Made by a program: the position numbers and the translations under genes | From: Chelydra serpentina | Lineage: Eukaryota; Chordata; Testudines; Chelydridae | Assembly: GCA_037349315.1 (NCBI GenBank) | Contig: JBAIAC010000024.1 | Span: 33,219,501-33,283,500 of the forward strand | Direction: 5' to 3' | Length of the DNA stretch: 64,000 nt | Shown here: piece by piece, positions 38,100 through 50,744 of the stretch | Position numbering within the stretch: position 1 is the stretch's first letter | Layout: each line of letters opens with the position of its first letter | Notes under the pieces: generated by a model | Databases searched by the model: none | Told to the model about the DNA's origin: nothing | The model's input: only the letters and a program-made list of their open reading frames with translations

Positions 38100-38930
38100 T
38101 ATCAGGGTTCTCTCCCCATTCTGAACTCTGGGGTACAGATGTGGGGACCCACATGAAAGACCCCCTAATCTTATATTCCACCAGCTTAGGTTAAAAACTT
38201 CCCCAAGGCACAAATTCCTTTCCTTGTCCTTGGACGGTATTGCTGCCACCACCTAGTGATTTAAACAAACATTCAGGGAGGGGACACTTGGAGCCCTATC
38301 TCCCCCAAAATATCCCCCCAAAGCCCTTCACCCCCTTTCCCAGGGGGCTTGAGAATAATATACTAACCAATTTGTTTACAAAGTGAGCACAGATCAAACC
38401 CTTGGGTCTTTAGGACACTTAAAATCAATCAGGTTCCTAAAAGAATTTTATTTTTTAAAAATCAGGATGGGAGGTAACTTTACAGGGCAAATAAAAAGAT
38501 TTAAAACAAAGAGGATTCCCCTCTAGGCTTAGTTTCAAAGCTACAAAAAATAGGAATAAAACTCCCTCTTAGCATAGGAAAATTCACAAGCTAAAAGAAA
38601 AGATAATCTAACGCATTTCCTTGCTATTACAATTTCTGTAACTTTAGATGTATCATTTCAGGATCTTGTTAGGAGATGTTTTTTCCTGCCCTGGTCTCTC
38701 TCTCTTTGTCCGAGAGAGAACACACAAAGAGAGCACAAACAAAACCTCTTCCCCCACTCTCCAGATTTGAAAGTATCTTCTTTCCCCATTGGTCCTTCTG
38801 ATCAGGTGCAAACTAGGTTAATTGAACTCATTAACCCCTTACAGGTAAGTGATTCTGTACCTCTGGCCAGGAGGGATTTTATATTGCTGCACACATAAAG
38901 GTTGTTACCCTTCCATTTATATTTATGACA
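38100..38930 (-). mobile_element. Solo LTR of an old endogenous retrovirus-like element
   Basis: The plus-strand ends are tatcaggg at 38100 and tatgaca at 38930, that is TGTCATA...TGATA on the minus strand, where the terminal G has probably mutated. Five-base flanks gagct at 38095-38099 and 38931-38935 are identical and fit a retroviral target duplication. The length of 831 bp, absence of coding sequence, and segments such as ggtacagatgtgggg and ctcctggccagagg fit a turtle-type LTR. No internal viral genes remain: recombination between two LTRs is the likely cause. Confidence 0.7.
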
Positions 38931-39856
38931 GAGCTCAAGACACAGTATCCATTCCCTTTGTCTTGTACTTGCCCCAAAACTAGAATTCTGTTCTGTATTT
39001 ACATTTTTTCTTATTGAACTGGAGTAACTTTTGCCTGCAGTGTGGCACATTTCAGCAGCTTTGAATGAATTTGATCATGGGAAAAGTTATCCATAATTTT
39101 CATGAGCCTTCCACTTCCTAGTCATCTCTGCAACTTGTGACTATCAAGCTGTTGTTACTTTTGTTATTGGCTTCCATGACAAGCTGACCTTTAACATGAA
39201 TAGGTCGGTCTCCTGTGGAGACAGAATTCACAGCCTTCTGGGGATTATGCACTCTTGAAGGCCACATTTATTATCTTCTGGCCTTAAATATGGTACAGAA
39301 ATATTACTGCATTTTATTATTTAATTATGCATGTCCATAAGACGCTAGGTGCTTTCCAAGCTGCAGACATTAAGAGTTAGTTTGACCATGTAAGTTATGT
39401 CACACTTTACAACATATATTAATCCAACAACTCCATCGTTTCCAAAGTGCTAATACTAATACAACTGCAGATTCAAAATGTGTCTTTTTTTTCCAAATTG
39501 ATAGCAATTACAGATTAAAAGAACACTAAGCATTTTTGCCTTATAGAAAAGAAAGAAGAGGAGTAAGCAGCATGATAAAGCCATTCATCATAGTCAGTTT
39601 AAAAGTGGTAAAGCTCATGTCAAGCATGGATTCCGCAAAAGATTTCATGGTCAATTAAGTAAATACAGGTATAAAATGGACCTAGTGTTGAAGATCACAA
39701 AGCCAATTACTGATAATGTTTAATTTCACTTCCCTAAATCCCCAAAGTGATTTTTTTCCTCATAGGTTTAAATGACCAAAGGAAATAGAGAAGCATCATT
39801 CCAGATCACTCTACGATGTTTTAGAAGGCTTTGTGAAGAAAAACCAATTATAACAT

Positions 39857-39900
39857 AGATATATACATATATGCACACACACACACATATATATATACAC
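39857..39900. repeat. Compound (TA)n/(CA)n microsatellite
   Basis: Runs atatatacatatatg, then cacacacacacaca, then tatatatatacac. Confidence 0.85.
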
Positions 39901-40775
39901 TCATAAATATATGCACTCCCCCAATTATTTACGTGTGTGGTATTTATACTGTAATTAATTCTGAACTAAAACTAAGAAGAAGGACTAGCTAATTGGTTTT
40001 TCTTCACAAAGGGCATTAAAGCTTCTAATATTGATTTGGAAATACACCTCTCTATTTCCTGTGGACATTGTAAACCTGTGAGGAAAAAAAATCTGTTTCA
40101 TATTTTAAAAATATGCTATCTCAATCAAGTATTTCTTATGATATTCACCATGAACATAAATATTTTTAATAGCTTTTTTTCCTTCAAATTGAAATACAAA
40201 TTTCAGGCGTATGGTTGGTTGTTTGCATTTATGCAAGATTGGATTTATATTACAGAAAACCTGCTGACTGCTATTATATACAATGGCTTTCTTTGCTATC
40301 ATTTTTGCAAGTCTGTATTAAAACTAGAATAGCATTAAATGAGCCTTTTATACTTTAAATATTCAAGAGGTTTATATTCAAAATTTCTTCTGGTGCTGTC
40401 AAACTAGTGTGCCTGTAGGCAAGGTAAGATCAAGTTAGGCTCTCAAAGGTAGAATTAAATTTTATCAGGGCATTCATCATAATATACAGTTTGCTTAAAA
40501 TGCAAATAAAAAGTATGTGGATTCAGAGACTAAAGGCTTTTCAGGTAGTGTGTAAAAATCCAAGGGACGGCTTTTATGGAATAGATGTTCTTTACATTTA
40601 CATTTCCTTTATTTTAATGAAAACACAGAATAAACAAATTATGATGGACATGCTTTAAATGTTCATTTTTCACTTTGAATCTATTTCTTCTGTAGAGTTT
40701 CTTATTGCAGCTCTTTATTTAAGAAGAATAAAAACAAGACAAAAGACACAAGGAAACATATTAAGGAACCATTAC

Positions 40776-40844
40776 CTCAGCCATTTTGGAAAGTTCAGTC
40801 CAGTCATTCTTGTTGTAGCTGCACATGATACTGGCAATTACAAT
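40776..40844 (-). CDS. DPYD: DPYD coding exon 15 (partial gene)
   Basis: Twenty-three in-phase codons on the minus strand, about residues 636-658: [20 protein letters not shown] then MAE. This is the beta-strand/helix preceding the active-site exon in the pyrimidine-binding barrel. The acceptor TTTCAG lies at 40845-40850 and the donor GTAAT at 40771-40775. The 69-bp length matches the mammalian exon and it splices in phase to exon 16. Exon 14, which lies upstream in the transcript, must be beyond position 64000: no segment above this exon resembles its conserved glycine- and proline-rich reading. Confidence 0.95.
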
Positions 40845-41224
40845 CTGAAAAGAAAATATATACAATAATTTGTAAGCTGCTGTATATGTGAATTATCCCT
40901 ACTATGTATAGTGACACAGAATCCTGTTGTACTTCCAACCAGTAACTATGATAGCACTGTATCTGAACATCCAAATCATTGAAGGTAAAAAAGATCCACA
41001 GATTATCAATATTTTCAGTATTAAAAAACAATTATTCAGCAAAGCTGGCAATACTACACAACCTTAATGTTACAGTAGTTTACATTGTCATCAACATATA
41101 GAGCCCAATTTTGCTCCCAAACAGTCAATTAGAACAGAAGCAGGCCTAAGCACGGTATCTAACAGGTGCGCTACCGAACCTAGCTGTTTACCGGAGACAA
41201 AACTGTAATTTTAATAGTTTATTA

Positions 41225-41330
41225 TTACCTACTATATCAACAGTATTCTAGGCACTTTACAGATAGGTAAGAAGACACGTCTCTACTCCAAAGAGTTAGC
41301 AATCTAGATTGGCAGCACAGAAATACAAAA
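41225..41330. repeat. Ancient amniote interspersed repeat fragment
   Basis: Contains ggcactttacagatagg, then gtctctactccaaagagtta and gcaatctagattggcag. Same family as 50745-50875 and, in the opposite orientation, 62385-62490. Class not assigned. Confidence 0.4.
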
Positions 41331-41599
41331 CTCCCAATGATGTTAATGAAGCTAGGATTTGACCCAGGGTGGGGTGGATGTAACACTGACATTCACTATA
41401 CGTCCGAGTAGCTCCACCAAATATATTTTTTTAAAATGTCTGGGTCTTCTCATCTCTAGTTTAATCCCCCCATGAAGGGAAGAGAGGAGATAGCAAGCCA
41501 TTTGGAGTAAGTTTGTTTTAATGAGGGAATGCCAGTAGGAAAGAGTGTTACTCATGCATAAAATTATAAAAAGGGTTAAGTCTTTGCAGGACTGGAGTC

Positions 41600-42010
41600 T
41601 AATTTATTGTTCACTTTCACCTCCTGGCAATTTTCAGTGCTATTGTTTCCAGGTTTCTCCCTCTAAGATTATTCGCATTCTTTTCCCTGAAGATGATTTA
41701 GCTTTCATTTTTCCAAGGTGAACATCATTTGTTATTTTCTGGTCATTGTTGCAGTCTCTCAAGGTCTTTGTCTGTTATTTCTCTTTCCTCCCTGTTGTAC
41801 TCTGCACCTCTCAGTTTTTGTATCTGTGAATGTAATTAAGTGCTGATTATTTCACCTTCTAGATCATTAAAGGTTTTAAATAAAATTGGATCTAACATGT
41901 CGTCTCTGATACTCCGGCTAGATACCTCTCTACCACTCAATACATTGTTGTTATGGGCCTTCGGCCAATTTCCAATTTATTTGACAGTATCCACCAGTGA
42001 ACTGAGACTA
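41600..42010 (-). mobile_element. Old CR1-like LINE reverse transcriptase fragment
   Basis: The order tctagatcattaaaggtttt then aaataaaattggatctaac aligns by pattern with the same ORF2 segment at 46990-47040 in the younger CR1 copy, and upstream ctctcaaggtctttg matches the region before it. Many stops. Clearly a more diverged lineage than the other copies. Confidence 0.5.
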
Positions 42011-42557
42011 GAAGACAGCATCTGCCCTGGACTGCCAGACCTTAGGAGACTCCATCATTTACATTGAGGGACATTAGAAGAATGAGGGTGTCATATTTTC
42101 TGCTGGTATAACTCACTGAAGTCAATGGAGTTACACCAGCAGAGAATTTAGCTCAAGAGATCCTACAGAGGAAGAGGCTAGGAGGAAAAAAGCAGAATTG
42201 AAGGGAAACATGGCATAAGAGTTAAAAGGTCCATAGAGACGGGATTAGTCAGAGAAAATACAGAAGGATAGTGGTGGACTATTCTGTGTACTAAAGGAAA
42301 GCTATAGACAGTAAAGGGGATACTTTTTTTTACTGTTTAAGACAGTTTGAGATGTAGTTTGGTTCAGAGGTAGGATTGATGTTTGGTCTGGATCTTTTAT
42401 TGATCTGAACCATTTTGGCCATCTCTATTTGTATCTCAGATGAGCATAGCCTTGGATTCTATGGGCAAAATCCTTCCCTCAGCAAAGGCTATGGTGGTCA
42501 GATTTTATTACTCATTTATGTGAGGGAGACATTTAAAAAGTTTATTTTTTGAAAACC

Positions 42558-42760
42558 ACCATAAGAACAGTCGTACTGGGTCAAACAAAACATCCCTTCT
42601 CTCCCATTCCCAGCTTCTGGCAAACAGAGGCTAGGGACACCATCCTTGCCCATCCTGGCTAATAGCCATTGATGGACCTATCCTCCATGAATTTGTCTAG
42701 TTCCCTCTGTGCAAATTTGATGGCTGGAAAATATGTGGAAGATGAGATATTTAAGCTCTC
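42558..42760. mobile_element. CR1-associated repeat fragment
   Basis: Carries ataagaacagtcgtactggg, cccattcccagcttctggc, catcctggctaatagccat and atgaatttgtctagttc. Same family as 12655-12915 but less diverged. Typical of turtle CR1 3' regions; strand not assigned. Confidence 0.6.
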
Positions 42761-43194
42761 CAGGGAAGTGGGGGAAAGGGGCAGGAGAAATGATGAGCAC
42801 AGTTCCAGGGAAATAAAAGGAGTTGCCCAAAGAACAATTTAACTACCAAAAGCAGTTTCATGCTTTTATAATCAAGAAATGTGAAATATAAATCTCTCTT
42901 TTTCTTCAATAAATATGAAAAATTGCATTGTTCTAAAGAGCTGTTTTTGTTTTTTTGGCAAAATAAAAGATTTTGAAGTACTATATTTCTCCTATTAATA
43001 TATTAAACGTATACATCTTTAGTTGCATACCTACTAGCATAAATATAAAAACTAATTCTTGATTAAACATGCGCAGTCACTATCGGTGTGTTTTATTGCA
43101 CCTGTTAAAGTATATGAGAGGAATAATATGTCAATTCTGTTAATGACATTCCTTTATAACACATTTTTAAAAAAAGCAAACATCTTTATATAGT

Positions 43195-43282
43195 TACAGG
43201 ACAGGAAATTCTATGGCCTGTATTATTCCAGATGTTAGACTAGATGATCACAATTGTCCTTTCTGGTATTGAAATCTATGTA
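43195..43282 (+). mobile_element. CR1 3' tail fragment
   Basis: Reads ctatggcctgtattattcc, then agatgttagactagatgatc and tctggtattgaaatctatg, matching the 3' end of the CR1 at 37490-37585. Confidence 0.6.
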
Positions 43283-43607
43283 CTCTATTTCATAAGCATT
43301 TAAGTTATCTTGGAATATTCAAGATGACTTAAGTGCTTATAAAACAAACATCAACAATAATAAATACTTTTTAACAAGGCAGTTTTTTGTATTAAATATC
43401 CAAGAGCATCAAAAGTTGAAGCTCATTGTGTTTCATACTTCATTATGAAAACTAAGTTTAGGAAAGTATGTATATATTCAGAAATTGAAGGATAAAGAAC
43501 TATATAAAATGCTGCACTGGCTGGATGCTGGCCAAGAATCCATGCCTTGTGAAATTTCCCATATCTGGAAACTGACTAAGACAGAAAGATACCCTGACAA
43601 CATGAGA

Positions 43608-43638
<31 letters not shown>

Positions 43639-43641
43639 TTT
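43608..43641. repeat. (TTA)n microsatellite with flanking T-run
   Basis: A T-run followed by about eight TTA units and another T-run. Confidence 0.9.
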
Positions 43642-43888
43642 ACATTCTGGAGTCACAATCTGAAGTTCATTGGAAATCTAGGAAACAATTCAAGTTCAAC
43701 TTAAGCTACTATTTTTTTTTTAGGAGGAAAAAGCTGTAGAGCAACAAAGGTGAATAAGTATAATTATAAGTAGATGAGTTAGATTTCCTCAAGTGTTATT
43801 AATGACATCTGAACATTCTACTGCGAGTATACGAAGGAGGAAGAACAAGACATGTGGTGTTTCAAGGAGCTGTTAATTAAGAAAACAG

Positions 43889-44395
43889 AATAATAGAAGA
43901 TTAGGGTTGGAAGAGACCTCCGGAGGTCATCTAGTCCAACCCCCTGGTCAAAGCAGGACCAACCCCACTAAATCATCCCAGCCAGGGCTTTGTCAAGCTG
44001 GGCCTTAAAAACCTCTAAGGATGGAGATTCCACCACCTTCCTAGGTAACCCATTCCAGTGCTTCACCACCCTCCTACTGAAATAGTTATTCCTAATATCC
44101 AAGCTAGACCTTTTGTACTGCAACTTGAGACCATTGCTCCTTGTTCTGCCATCTGCCACCACTGAGAACTACCCTCCTTCAGGTAGTTGAAGGCTGCTAT
44201 CATATCCCCCCTCACTCTTCTCTTCTGCAGATTAAATAAGCCCAGTTCCCTCAGCCTCTCCTCGTAAATCATGTGCCCCAATGCCTAATCATTTTCGTTT
44301 CCCTCCTCTGGACTCGCCAGTTTGTCCACATCCTTTCTGTAGCGGGAGGACGCAATACACCAGATGTGGCCTCACCTGTGCTGAATAGAGGGGAC
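43889..44395 (-). mobile_element. CR1 LINE 3' fragment
   Basis: Antisense to the plus strand, same direction as DPYD. The tail is at 43889 (agattagggttggaagag). Minus-strand frames 43968-44162 and 44063-44281 give ORF2 C-terminal segments [20 protein letters not shown] and [20 protein letters not shown] in different phases, so it is frameshifted. 5'-truncated near 44395. Confidence 0.85.
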
Positions 44396-44491
44396 ATTTT
44401 TATTAAATATTGATTAATGTTAGTATTCACATTTAAAATTATGTATGTATCTGTATCTAATGTAGTGGATAATGGTAACAATAATATAGTT

Positions 44492-44815
44492 CAGGGATCG
44501 GCAACCTTTGGCACGCGGCCCGTCAGGGAAAGCCGCTGGCAGGCCAGAACGGTTTGTTTACCTGCAGCGTCTGCAGGTTCGGCCGATCGCAGCTCCCACT
44601 GGCCGCAGTTTGCCGTTCCAGGCCAATGGGGGCTGCAGGAAGTGGCGTGGGCCGAGAGACATGCTGGCCGCTGTTTTCCGCAGCCCTGAAATGGTGAACC
44701 GCAGCCATTGGGAGCTGCGATTGGCCAAACCTGGAGATGCTGCAGGTAAAAAAACCATCCTGGCCCGCCAGTGGCTTTCCCTGATGGGCCGGGTGCCAAA
44801 GATTGCCAATCTCTG
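44492..44815. mobile_element. hAT-like foldback element (long inverted repeats)
   Basis: Near-duplicate 8-bp flanks atatagtt (44484-44491) and atatagct (44816-44823). Ends cagggatcggcaacctttgg and its diverged complement at 44796-44815. The inverted similarity continues inward for over 100 bp on each side (ggcacgcggccc, gtcagggaaagc, tacctgcagc, atcgcagctccca), so most of the element can fold into one long hairpin. This also explains mirror-image open frames on both strands (about 44491-44845). No transposase. Confidence 0.8.
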
Positions 44816-46064
44816 ATATAGCTGAAAGCAGAAATTGCACTTCAACTGTAAATGTTCATGTGAAAAATATGATGAAAAAGTTTTTAAAATAATATTTTTG
44901 TTTTATTCTCTCTTTTTCCTAATGTTCTCTTACAACTTGAAATTAAAAATGATTTTTTTATTTCAAACCCAATCCTCCACCACTTTTGTAAACTCAAGGG
45001 ACTAGTCCCTCAGATGAGACTGGGACAAATAATTTGAGAGCTACTCTTGTAGGTAATGATTTATCTTTTTTCATTCAATAAATATTGCTTTTTCTGCATT
45101 TCTAATGGAGCACAGGCCAAGATTGCTCAGTTTTGTTTACATCTTTCTTTCATTCATCAGCATCGGTGATACTAGTGCAGCTCTGGGAACAGGGTTCATT
45201 ACTTAACTTGTGTTCCTTCTACTAGCTTTTACACAAAAAAAGCCTATGTAGTTAGGCTAATTTCACTTGATACCACTAACAAAATCATGTTTGAATAGCC
45301 AGGTAGGGCACTTTGGTGATGTCAGAGGCATGTATTAATGCCCAACAACACAGGCTGGGAATTTATCAAGAAAATGTAGAGTAAAACCCATACACTTATT
45401 ATATAAAATGGATGGAAAATAAAGGAAGTGAAAAGGACAAAGGCATTCCTTTCATTATTTAGTGTAAAATAATATACCTATTAATTGCAAATTTCTCGAT
45501 TCTCTCCTCCCTGTTATAGCACTCTATAGACTACTGGCCTCTAAAATGCCAGTTTGAAAAAGTATATGAACCTGCAGAGCAATTTCCCACAAACATATCC
45601 TTAGAATTTAAGCATCCAAACACAATTTTCAAAAAAATTGTAAAAGTAGAGTGACGTGAAGCCTAGACCTTGTCTCCCAAGGACCAGCTCAGAATGAATT
45701 TTTATATTTGACTCCTGTCAGGAGTCCAGAAAAGAGAATTTATAATAGAAATACAGAGAAAACTTTAATTATGATTATTTGAACAATGGTTTTGAGATAA
45801 ATCTTAGGCCAAGTCTTGCTCAACTTACTTACATAAGTAGTCTATTGACTGACCAATAGAGAATGCAATAAAGCTACTGCTAAAATGTAACATGTAAATG
45901 AATGTGGGCTAAACTGTGGCTTTACCATAAACCCTGAATAAGGGGCAGCATGTGGTTGTGCTGACCGAAAAGCAGAGTAGAGAACTAGTCATGACTGTAT
46001 CACAATCTGGTGCACAGTTCACCCTTTGCTCCAAAACAGAAGTGCCAGCCTTGTATCGGGCACA

Positions 46065-47740
46065 GATTCATAGATTCTAGGGCTGGAAGGGACCTCGAGA
46101 GGTCATCGAGTCCAGCCCCCTGCCCTCATGGCAGGACCAATTACTGTTTAGACCATCCCTGACAGACATTTATCTAACCTACTCTTAAATATCTCCAGAG
46201 ATGGAGATTCCACAACCACCCTGGACAGTTTATTCCAGTGTTTAACCACCCTGGCAGTTAGGAACTTTTTCCTAATGTCCAACCTAAACCTCCCTTGCTG
46301 CAGTTTAAGCCCATTGCTTCTTGTTCTATCCTCAGAGGCTAAGATGAACAAGTTTTCTCCCTCCTCCTTATGACACCCTTTTAGATACCTGAAGACCGCT
46401 ATCATGTCGCCTCTCAGTCTTCTCTTTTCCAAACTAAACAAACCCAATTCCTTCAGCCTTCCTTCATAGGTCATGTTCTCTAGACCCTTAATCATTCTTG
46501 TTGCTCTTCTCTGGACCCTCTCCAATTTCTCCACATCTTTCTTGAAATGCGGTGCCCAGAACTGGACACAATACTCCAGTTGAGGCCTAACCAGCGCAGA
46601 GTAGAGCGGAAGAATGACTTCTCGTGTCTTGCTCACCACACACCTGTTAATGCAGCCCAGAATCATGTTTGCTTTTTTTGCAACAGCATCACACTGTTGA
46701 CTCATATTTAGCTTGTGGTCCACTATAACCCCTAGATCCCTTTCTGCCGTACTCCTTCCTACACAGTCTCCTCCAATTCTGTATGTGTGAAACTGATTGT
46801 TCCTACCTAAGTGGAGCACTTTGCATTTGTCCTTATTAAACTTCATCCTGTTTACCTCTGACCATTTCTCCAATTTGTCCAGATCATTTTGAATTATGAC
46901 CCTATTCTCCAAAGCAGTTGCAATCCCTCCCAGTTTGGTATCATCTGCAAACTTAATAAGCGTACTTTCTATGCCGATATCCAAGTCATTGATGAAGATA
47001 TTGAACAGAGCCGGTCCCAAAACAGACCCTTGAGGAACCCCACTCGTTATACCTTTCCAGCAGGATTGGGAACCATTTATAACTACTCTCTGAGTACGGT
47101 TATCCAGCCAGTTGCGCACCCACCTTATAGTAGCCCCATCTAAGTTGTATTTCCCTAGTTTATTGATAAGAATATCATGCGAGACCGTATCAAATGCCTT
47201 ACTAAAGTCTAGGTATACCACATCCACCGCTTCTCCCTTATCCACAAGACTCGTTATCCTATCAAAGAAAGCTATCAGATTGGTTTGACATGATTTGTTC
47301 TTTACAAATCCATGCTGGTTATTCCCTATCACCTTACCACCTTCCAAGTGTTTGCAGATGATTTCCTTAATTACTTGCTCCATTATTTTCCCTGGCACAG
47401 GAGTTAAACTAACTGGTCTGTAGTTTCCTGGGTTGTTTTTATTTCCCTTTTTATAGATGGGCACTATATTTGCCCTTTTCCAGTCTTCTGGAATCTCTCC
47501 TGTCTCCCATGATTAACCAAAGATAATAGCTAGAGTCTCAGATACCTCCTCTATTAGCTCCTTGAGTATTCTAGGATGCATTTCATCAGGTCCTGGTGAC
47601 TTGCAGGCATCTAACTTATCTAAGTGATTTTAACTTGGTCTTTTTTTATTTTATCTTCTAAACCTTCCCCCTTCCCATTTGCATTCACTATGTTAGGCAT
47701 TCCCTCAGACTTCTCGGTGAAAACCGAAACAAAGATTGCT
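46065..47740 (-). mobile_element. 5'-truncated CR1 LINE with intact RT segment
   Basis: The tail at 46065 reads attcatagattctagggc. Upstream on the minus strand the ORF2 reverse transcriptase and C-terminal domain follow, then weaker, stop-containing sequence to about 47740 ([22 protein letters not shown]). Truncated before the endonuclease and ORF1. This is the least mutated CR1 here. Confidence 0.9.
46148..47464 (-). pseudogene. CR1 ORF2 reverse transcriptase segment (438 open codons)
   Basis: An uninterrupted frame reading from NYRPVSLTPVPGKIM (palm/finger start) through VYLDFSKAFDTVSH, GVPQGSVLGPALFNIFIND, FADDTKLGG (the two catalytic Asp), LEYCVQFWAPHF and RRATRMIKGLENM to the normal ORF2 end. 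The catalytic box is the standard FADD. It lacks the endonuclease, so it is a dead fragment, not a host gene. The first Met is internal to ORF2. Confidence 0.88.
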
Positions 47741-49895
47741 TTCCTCTTTGCACCAGCTAACTACATTGGCCAGCGTGTGTATGTGTGTGTGTGGGAGGTG
47801 AGGCGTAGTGTAGCCTACTCCACTCCCACCCATGCTGGAGCGGGGAGGAGTGGCCCCACAGACACTGCTTTCCCCCACACTACTCCCCGTGATATGAGTA
47901 GTCCAGGCAGAGGAGTAAATGGATTCCTTACTCCCTGAGCAGGCACACAGGGTGAGTGACAATCTCTCCCAGTGCTTACAAGGATGAACAATTTTACTTA
48001 GAACAAGTTTGTGAACTTAAGTCAGACTGCATGTTTAGAACAGGCTGCATTAGGCACGGGATTTTCTTGATTATTCATGCAGCAAAAGGCCCTGAAAGAA
48101 AACTTTTTTTTTGCACTATAATCTGCCATTCAGATCAGGAATTGTAAGATGAATACTAGGTTCTTTAACTACAGTACAGAATGCTACATTTCACACAGTT
48201 CTGTAACTAATGCATTAGTAGTTGTTTTACTTAAAAGAACACTGTCAAGGTACTTCTCCTAACTTTTAACATATTTTTTCTTATTGTTTATAATAACCCC
48301 CTAAAAGATTGAAACAGAACTCGCTTTCCTTCATGAATATTTCTTCCCTTCCCATATGCATATGTGACTGCATCATGAATTTTGTGATCTTGGTTTTTAA
48401 TTTTTAAGTAAAAGGAACACGGAAAGATTTGTTTTGATGTGGCCTTTTACCCCCTAACACACAAAACTCATTATAAAGACTTCAAAACGAAAAGAAAAAA
48501 GATTGGACCTACTTTGGGTCTGCCCATCTTGACCATTTCTATTTAAAAATAGGCCTTTTAAAGCTTTATCTGGAGTATTCAAGAGGTATAGATTAGTTCA
48601 CACAATTTGTCCAGTTACTGCTCTGAAAGGAAGAGGGGAAGCCTGAGTAGATTCAAAGGTTCTGACAGGTGTCTAGATATTTGGATTTTAAGATGAACAT
48701 TCCTATATCCAATACAGTAGCAATCTCGGACAGATCCCAGTTCTATCTATCTACCCAACTGCAATAATCATACTTACGATTCTCCCTCTGCTAGCCCTAT
48801 CCCTTTTCTCTTCCTAGGCTATTCTCCCAATCCTATAGACATTCTCTCCTTATTCAAGAAACAACAGCCACCCTACCCATAACTGATTTTTCTTCATTCC
48901 CTTCCGTCTTGATCCTTAGGATTATCCTCGATTAACCTGAGTTTTATTAAAGTCCTGCACCAAGTTCCATTTAAAAACTGCTGCTGGCTTTAACCTGTGC
49001 TATCACTCCATACTCTGCACCAAACAATGCATTCTGAAGTACTTTTGAAAATCTCTATGAACCCCTGCAGGGTCATTGCAGCAACAGAAAGAAACTGTGG
49101 GTATTTTCACTTTGAGAAATTTCTACTGAAGGCTGTAAAACTAGGAAGGAGCTGCAGGGAGGTAGAAGGATTAGGTTTGTAATACTTGCCTATTTGAAAA
49201 GGAGAATTCACTAACTTGGCTAAGATATGGAAGAGGAAAAATGGCTCGATGGACAGGGAGAACAGAGATTGGTAGATAGAAAAATATGTAATGTATATAT
49301 GAGGTTATTCTGAGTTTATCTAAACTTCAGAAATGAACTGCATTTGGTTTGGATAAATAGGAAGAGCACAATCCTGGAAAGTCTCAATTAGTTCCAAACC
49401 ATTTTGCCCATCCTAAACCAATAAAATATAGCTTAGACCCTAGACTGGTTTGGTCTGGAGAAATTGAGCCTGCTTCCAAAGAGAACTCCTTCATTTCAAA
49501 GAATTTACCCTGTAAGAAGAGGAACAGACAAACTGCAGAAATAGACTTTGTAAATTATTAACAAAAATCAGAGGTTGGGGTGAACTTTCACAAAGCAGTG
49601 GGAAAACGGGGTGGTGTTCATCACCATGAAGGCTTGGTAGGACAGGGCAAACTGATATCAACTGGATCTTAATCTTGGAGCGAAATTGACCACCATACAG
49701 AGGCCAGAACAAGGGTTATGTGGCACTCAAATCTAACCTTCATCCTGTTTCACCCAGACACAGTAAACATTCCCATATATCTAACACATTTCATGAAAGC
49801 ACTTACAAATGCGGCAGGATGATGGCTGTTCAATGAAAATAGTTTACCACATGCTATATTTTTCAGTTATTACAAGCAAATGCCTCAGCCCTTAC

Positions 49896-50166
49896 CAGGA
49901 CTGGCTCTAGGCACCAGCTAAGGAAGCAGGTGCCTGGGGCAGCTAATCTGAAGGGGTGGCACTCTGGCCATTCTTGGGGTGGCACTCTGGCTTTTTTTTC
50001 TTCTTCTCCTTTGGTGGCACTGCTGCGGCAGCTTTTTAATTTTTGTTGATTCGGCGGCACTTCTGCGGCAGCTTTTTTATGTTCTTTGCTTTGGTGGCAC
50101 TGCTGTGGCAGATTTTTTGTTTTTGCTTCACCGCTTGGCGCAGCAAAAAAGGTAGAGCCAGCCCAG
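49896..50166. mobile_element. hAT-like MITE with perfect 8-bp target duplication
   Basis: Flanks gcccttac at 49888-49895 and 50167-50174 are identical. Ends caggactggctcta and its complement tagagccagcccag. Internally, ggtggcactgctgcggcagc-like units (tggtggcactgctg, cggcggcacttctg) recur about four times, separated by T-rich runs. Non-coding. Confidence 0.85.
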
Positions 50167-50600
50167 GCCCTTACTTAAAAACAAAAAAGGCCAACCAAAG
50201 TTGGTTGTAATTTTATATCAGATAAAAGAATGAATGCACACTGTAGGCCGTAGGCCATATTCTGCCTTATACTATGGCAGTTTAATGCTCCAGTGACATA
50301 AAGTGGCAGCAAAGGGGGCAGCTCCTTGGGTTGTATAGCACTGATGTAATGACTTTATGCTAGCCCACCTCTGTACCCTCAAGTCTAGGAAGCATGTCAG
50401 GAGTCATTCTTTGCCAGAGTAATGACTCATGGAGGGCCACTACAAGCTAGTGCAACTCAGAACATCCCTTAGTTGCTCTAAGTTGTGCCAAGTACCAGTG
50501 TCAGAATTGTGGCGGTGAAAAGGTGCTGTAGTGATGTGGCTAGAGTAGTGCCTCCTTGTGGATCTTCCAGATGCCCTAACGAGATCATGGATCTCCATGC

Positions 50601-50622
50601 GGGGGGGGGGGGGGGGGGGGGG
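50601..50622 (+). repeat. (G)22 homopolymer
   Basis: Unbroken run of 22 G on the plus strand, template strand for DPYD. Length is likely polymorphic or affected by sequencing error. Confidence 0.9.
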
Positions 50623-50744
50623 AGACTCTTCACTTCGGTGGAAAAACAATACTAATCAAACTGGAATGAATGTGTCATGTGGTAGCAATTTGGCAAAGAT
50701 TTGTCAGACTATCATGCTGCTTCCTATTATTATGTTTTATTTGC

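Noticed and set aside
44491..44845. Overlapping open frames on both strands around 44500-44840
   Set aside because: Mirror-image translations result from the long inverted repeats of the foldback element.
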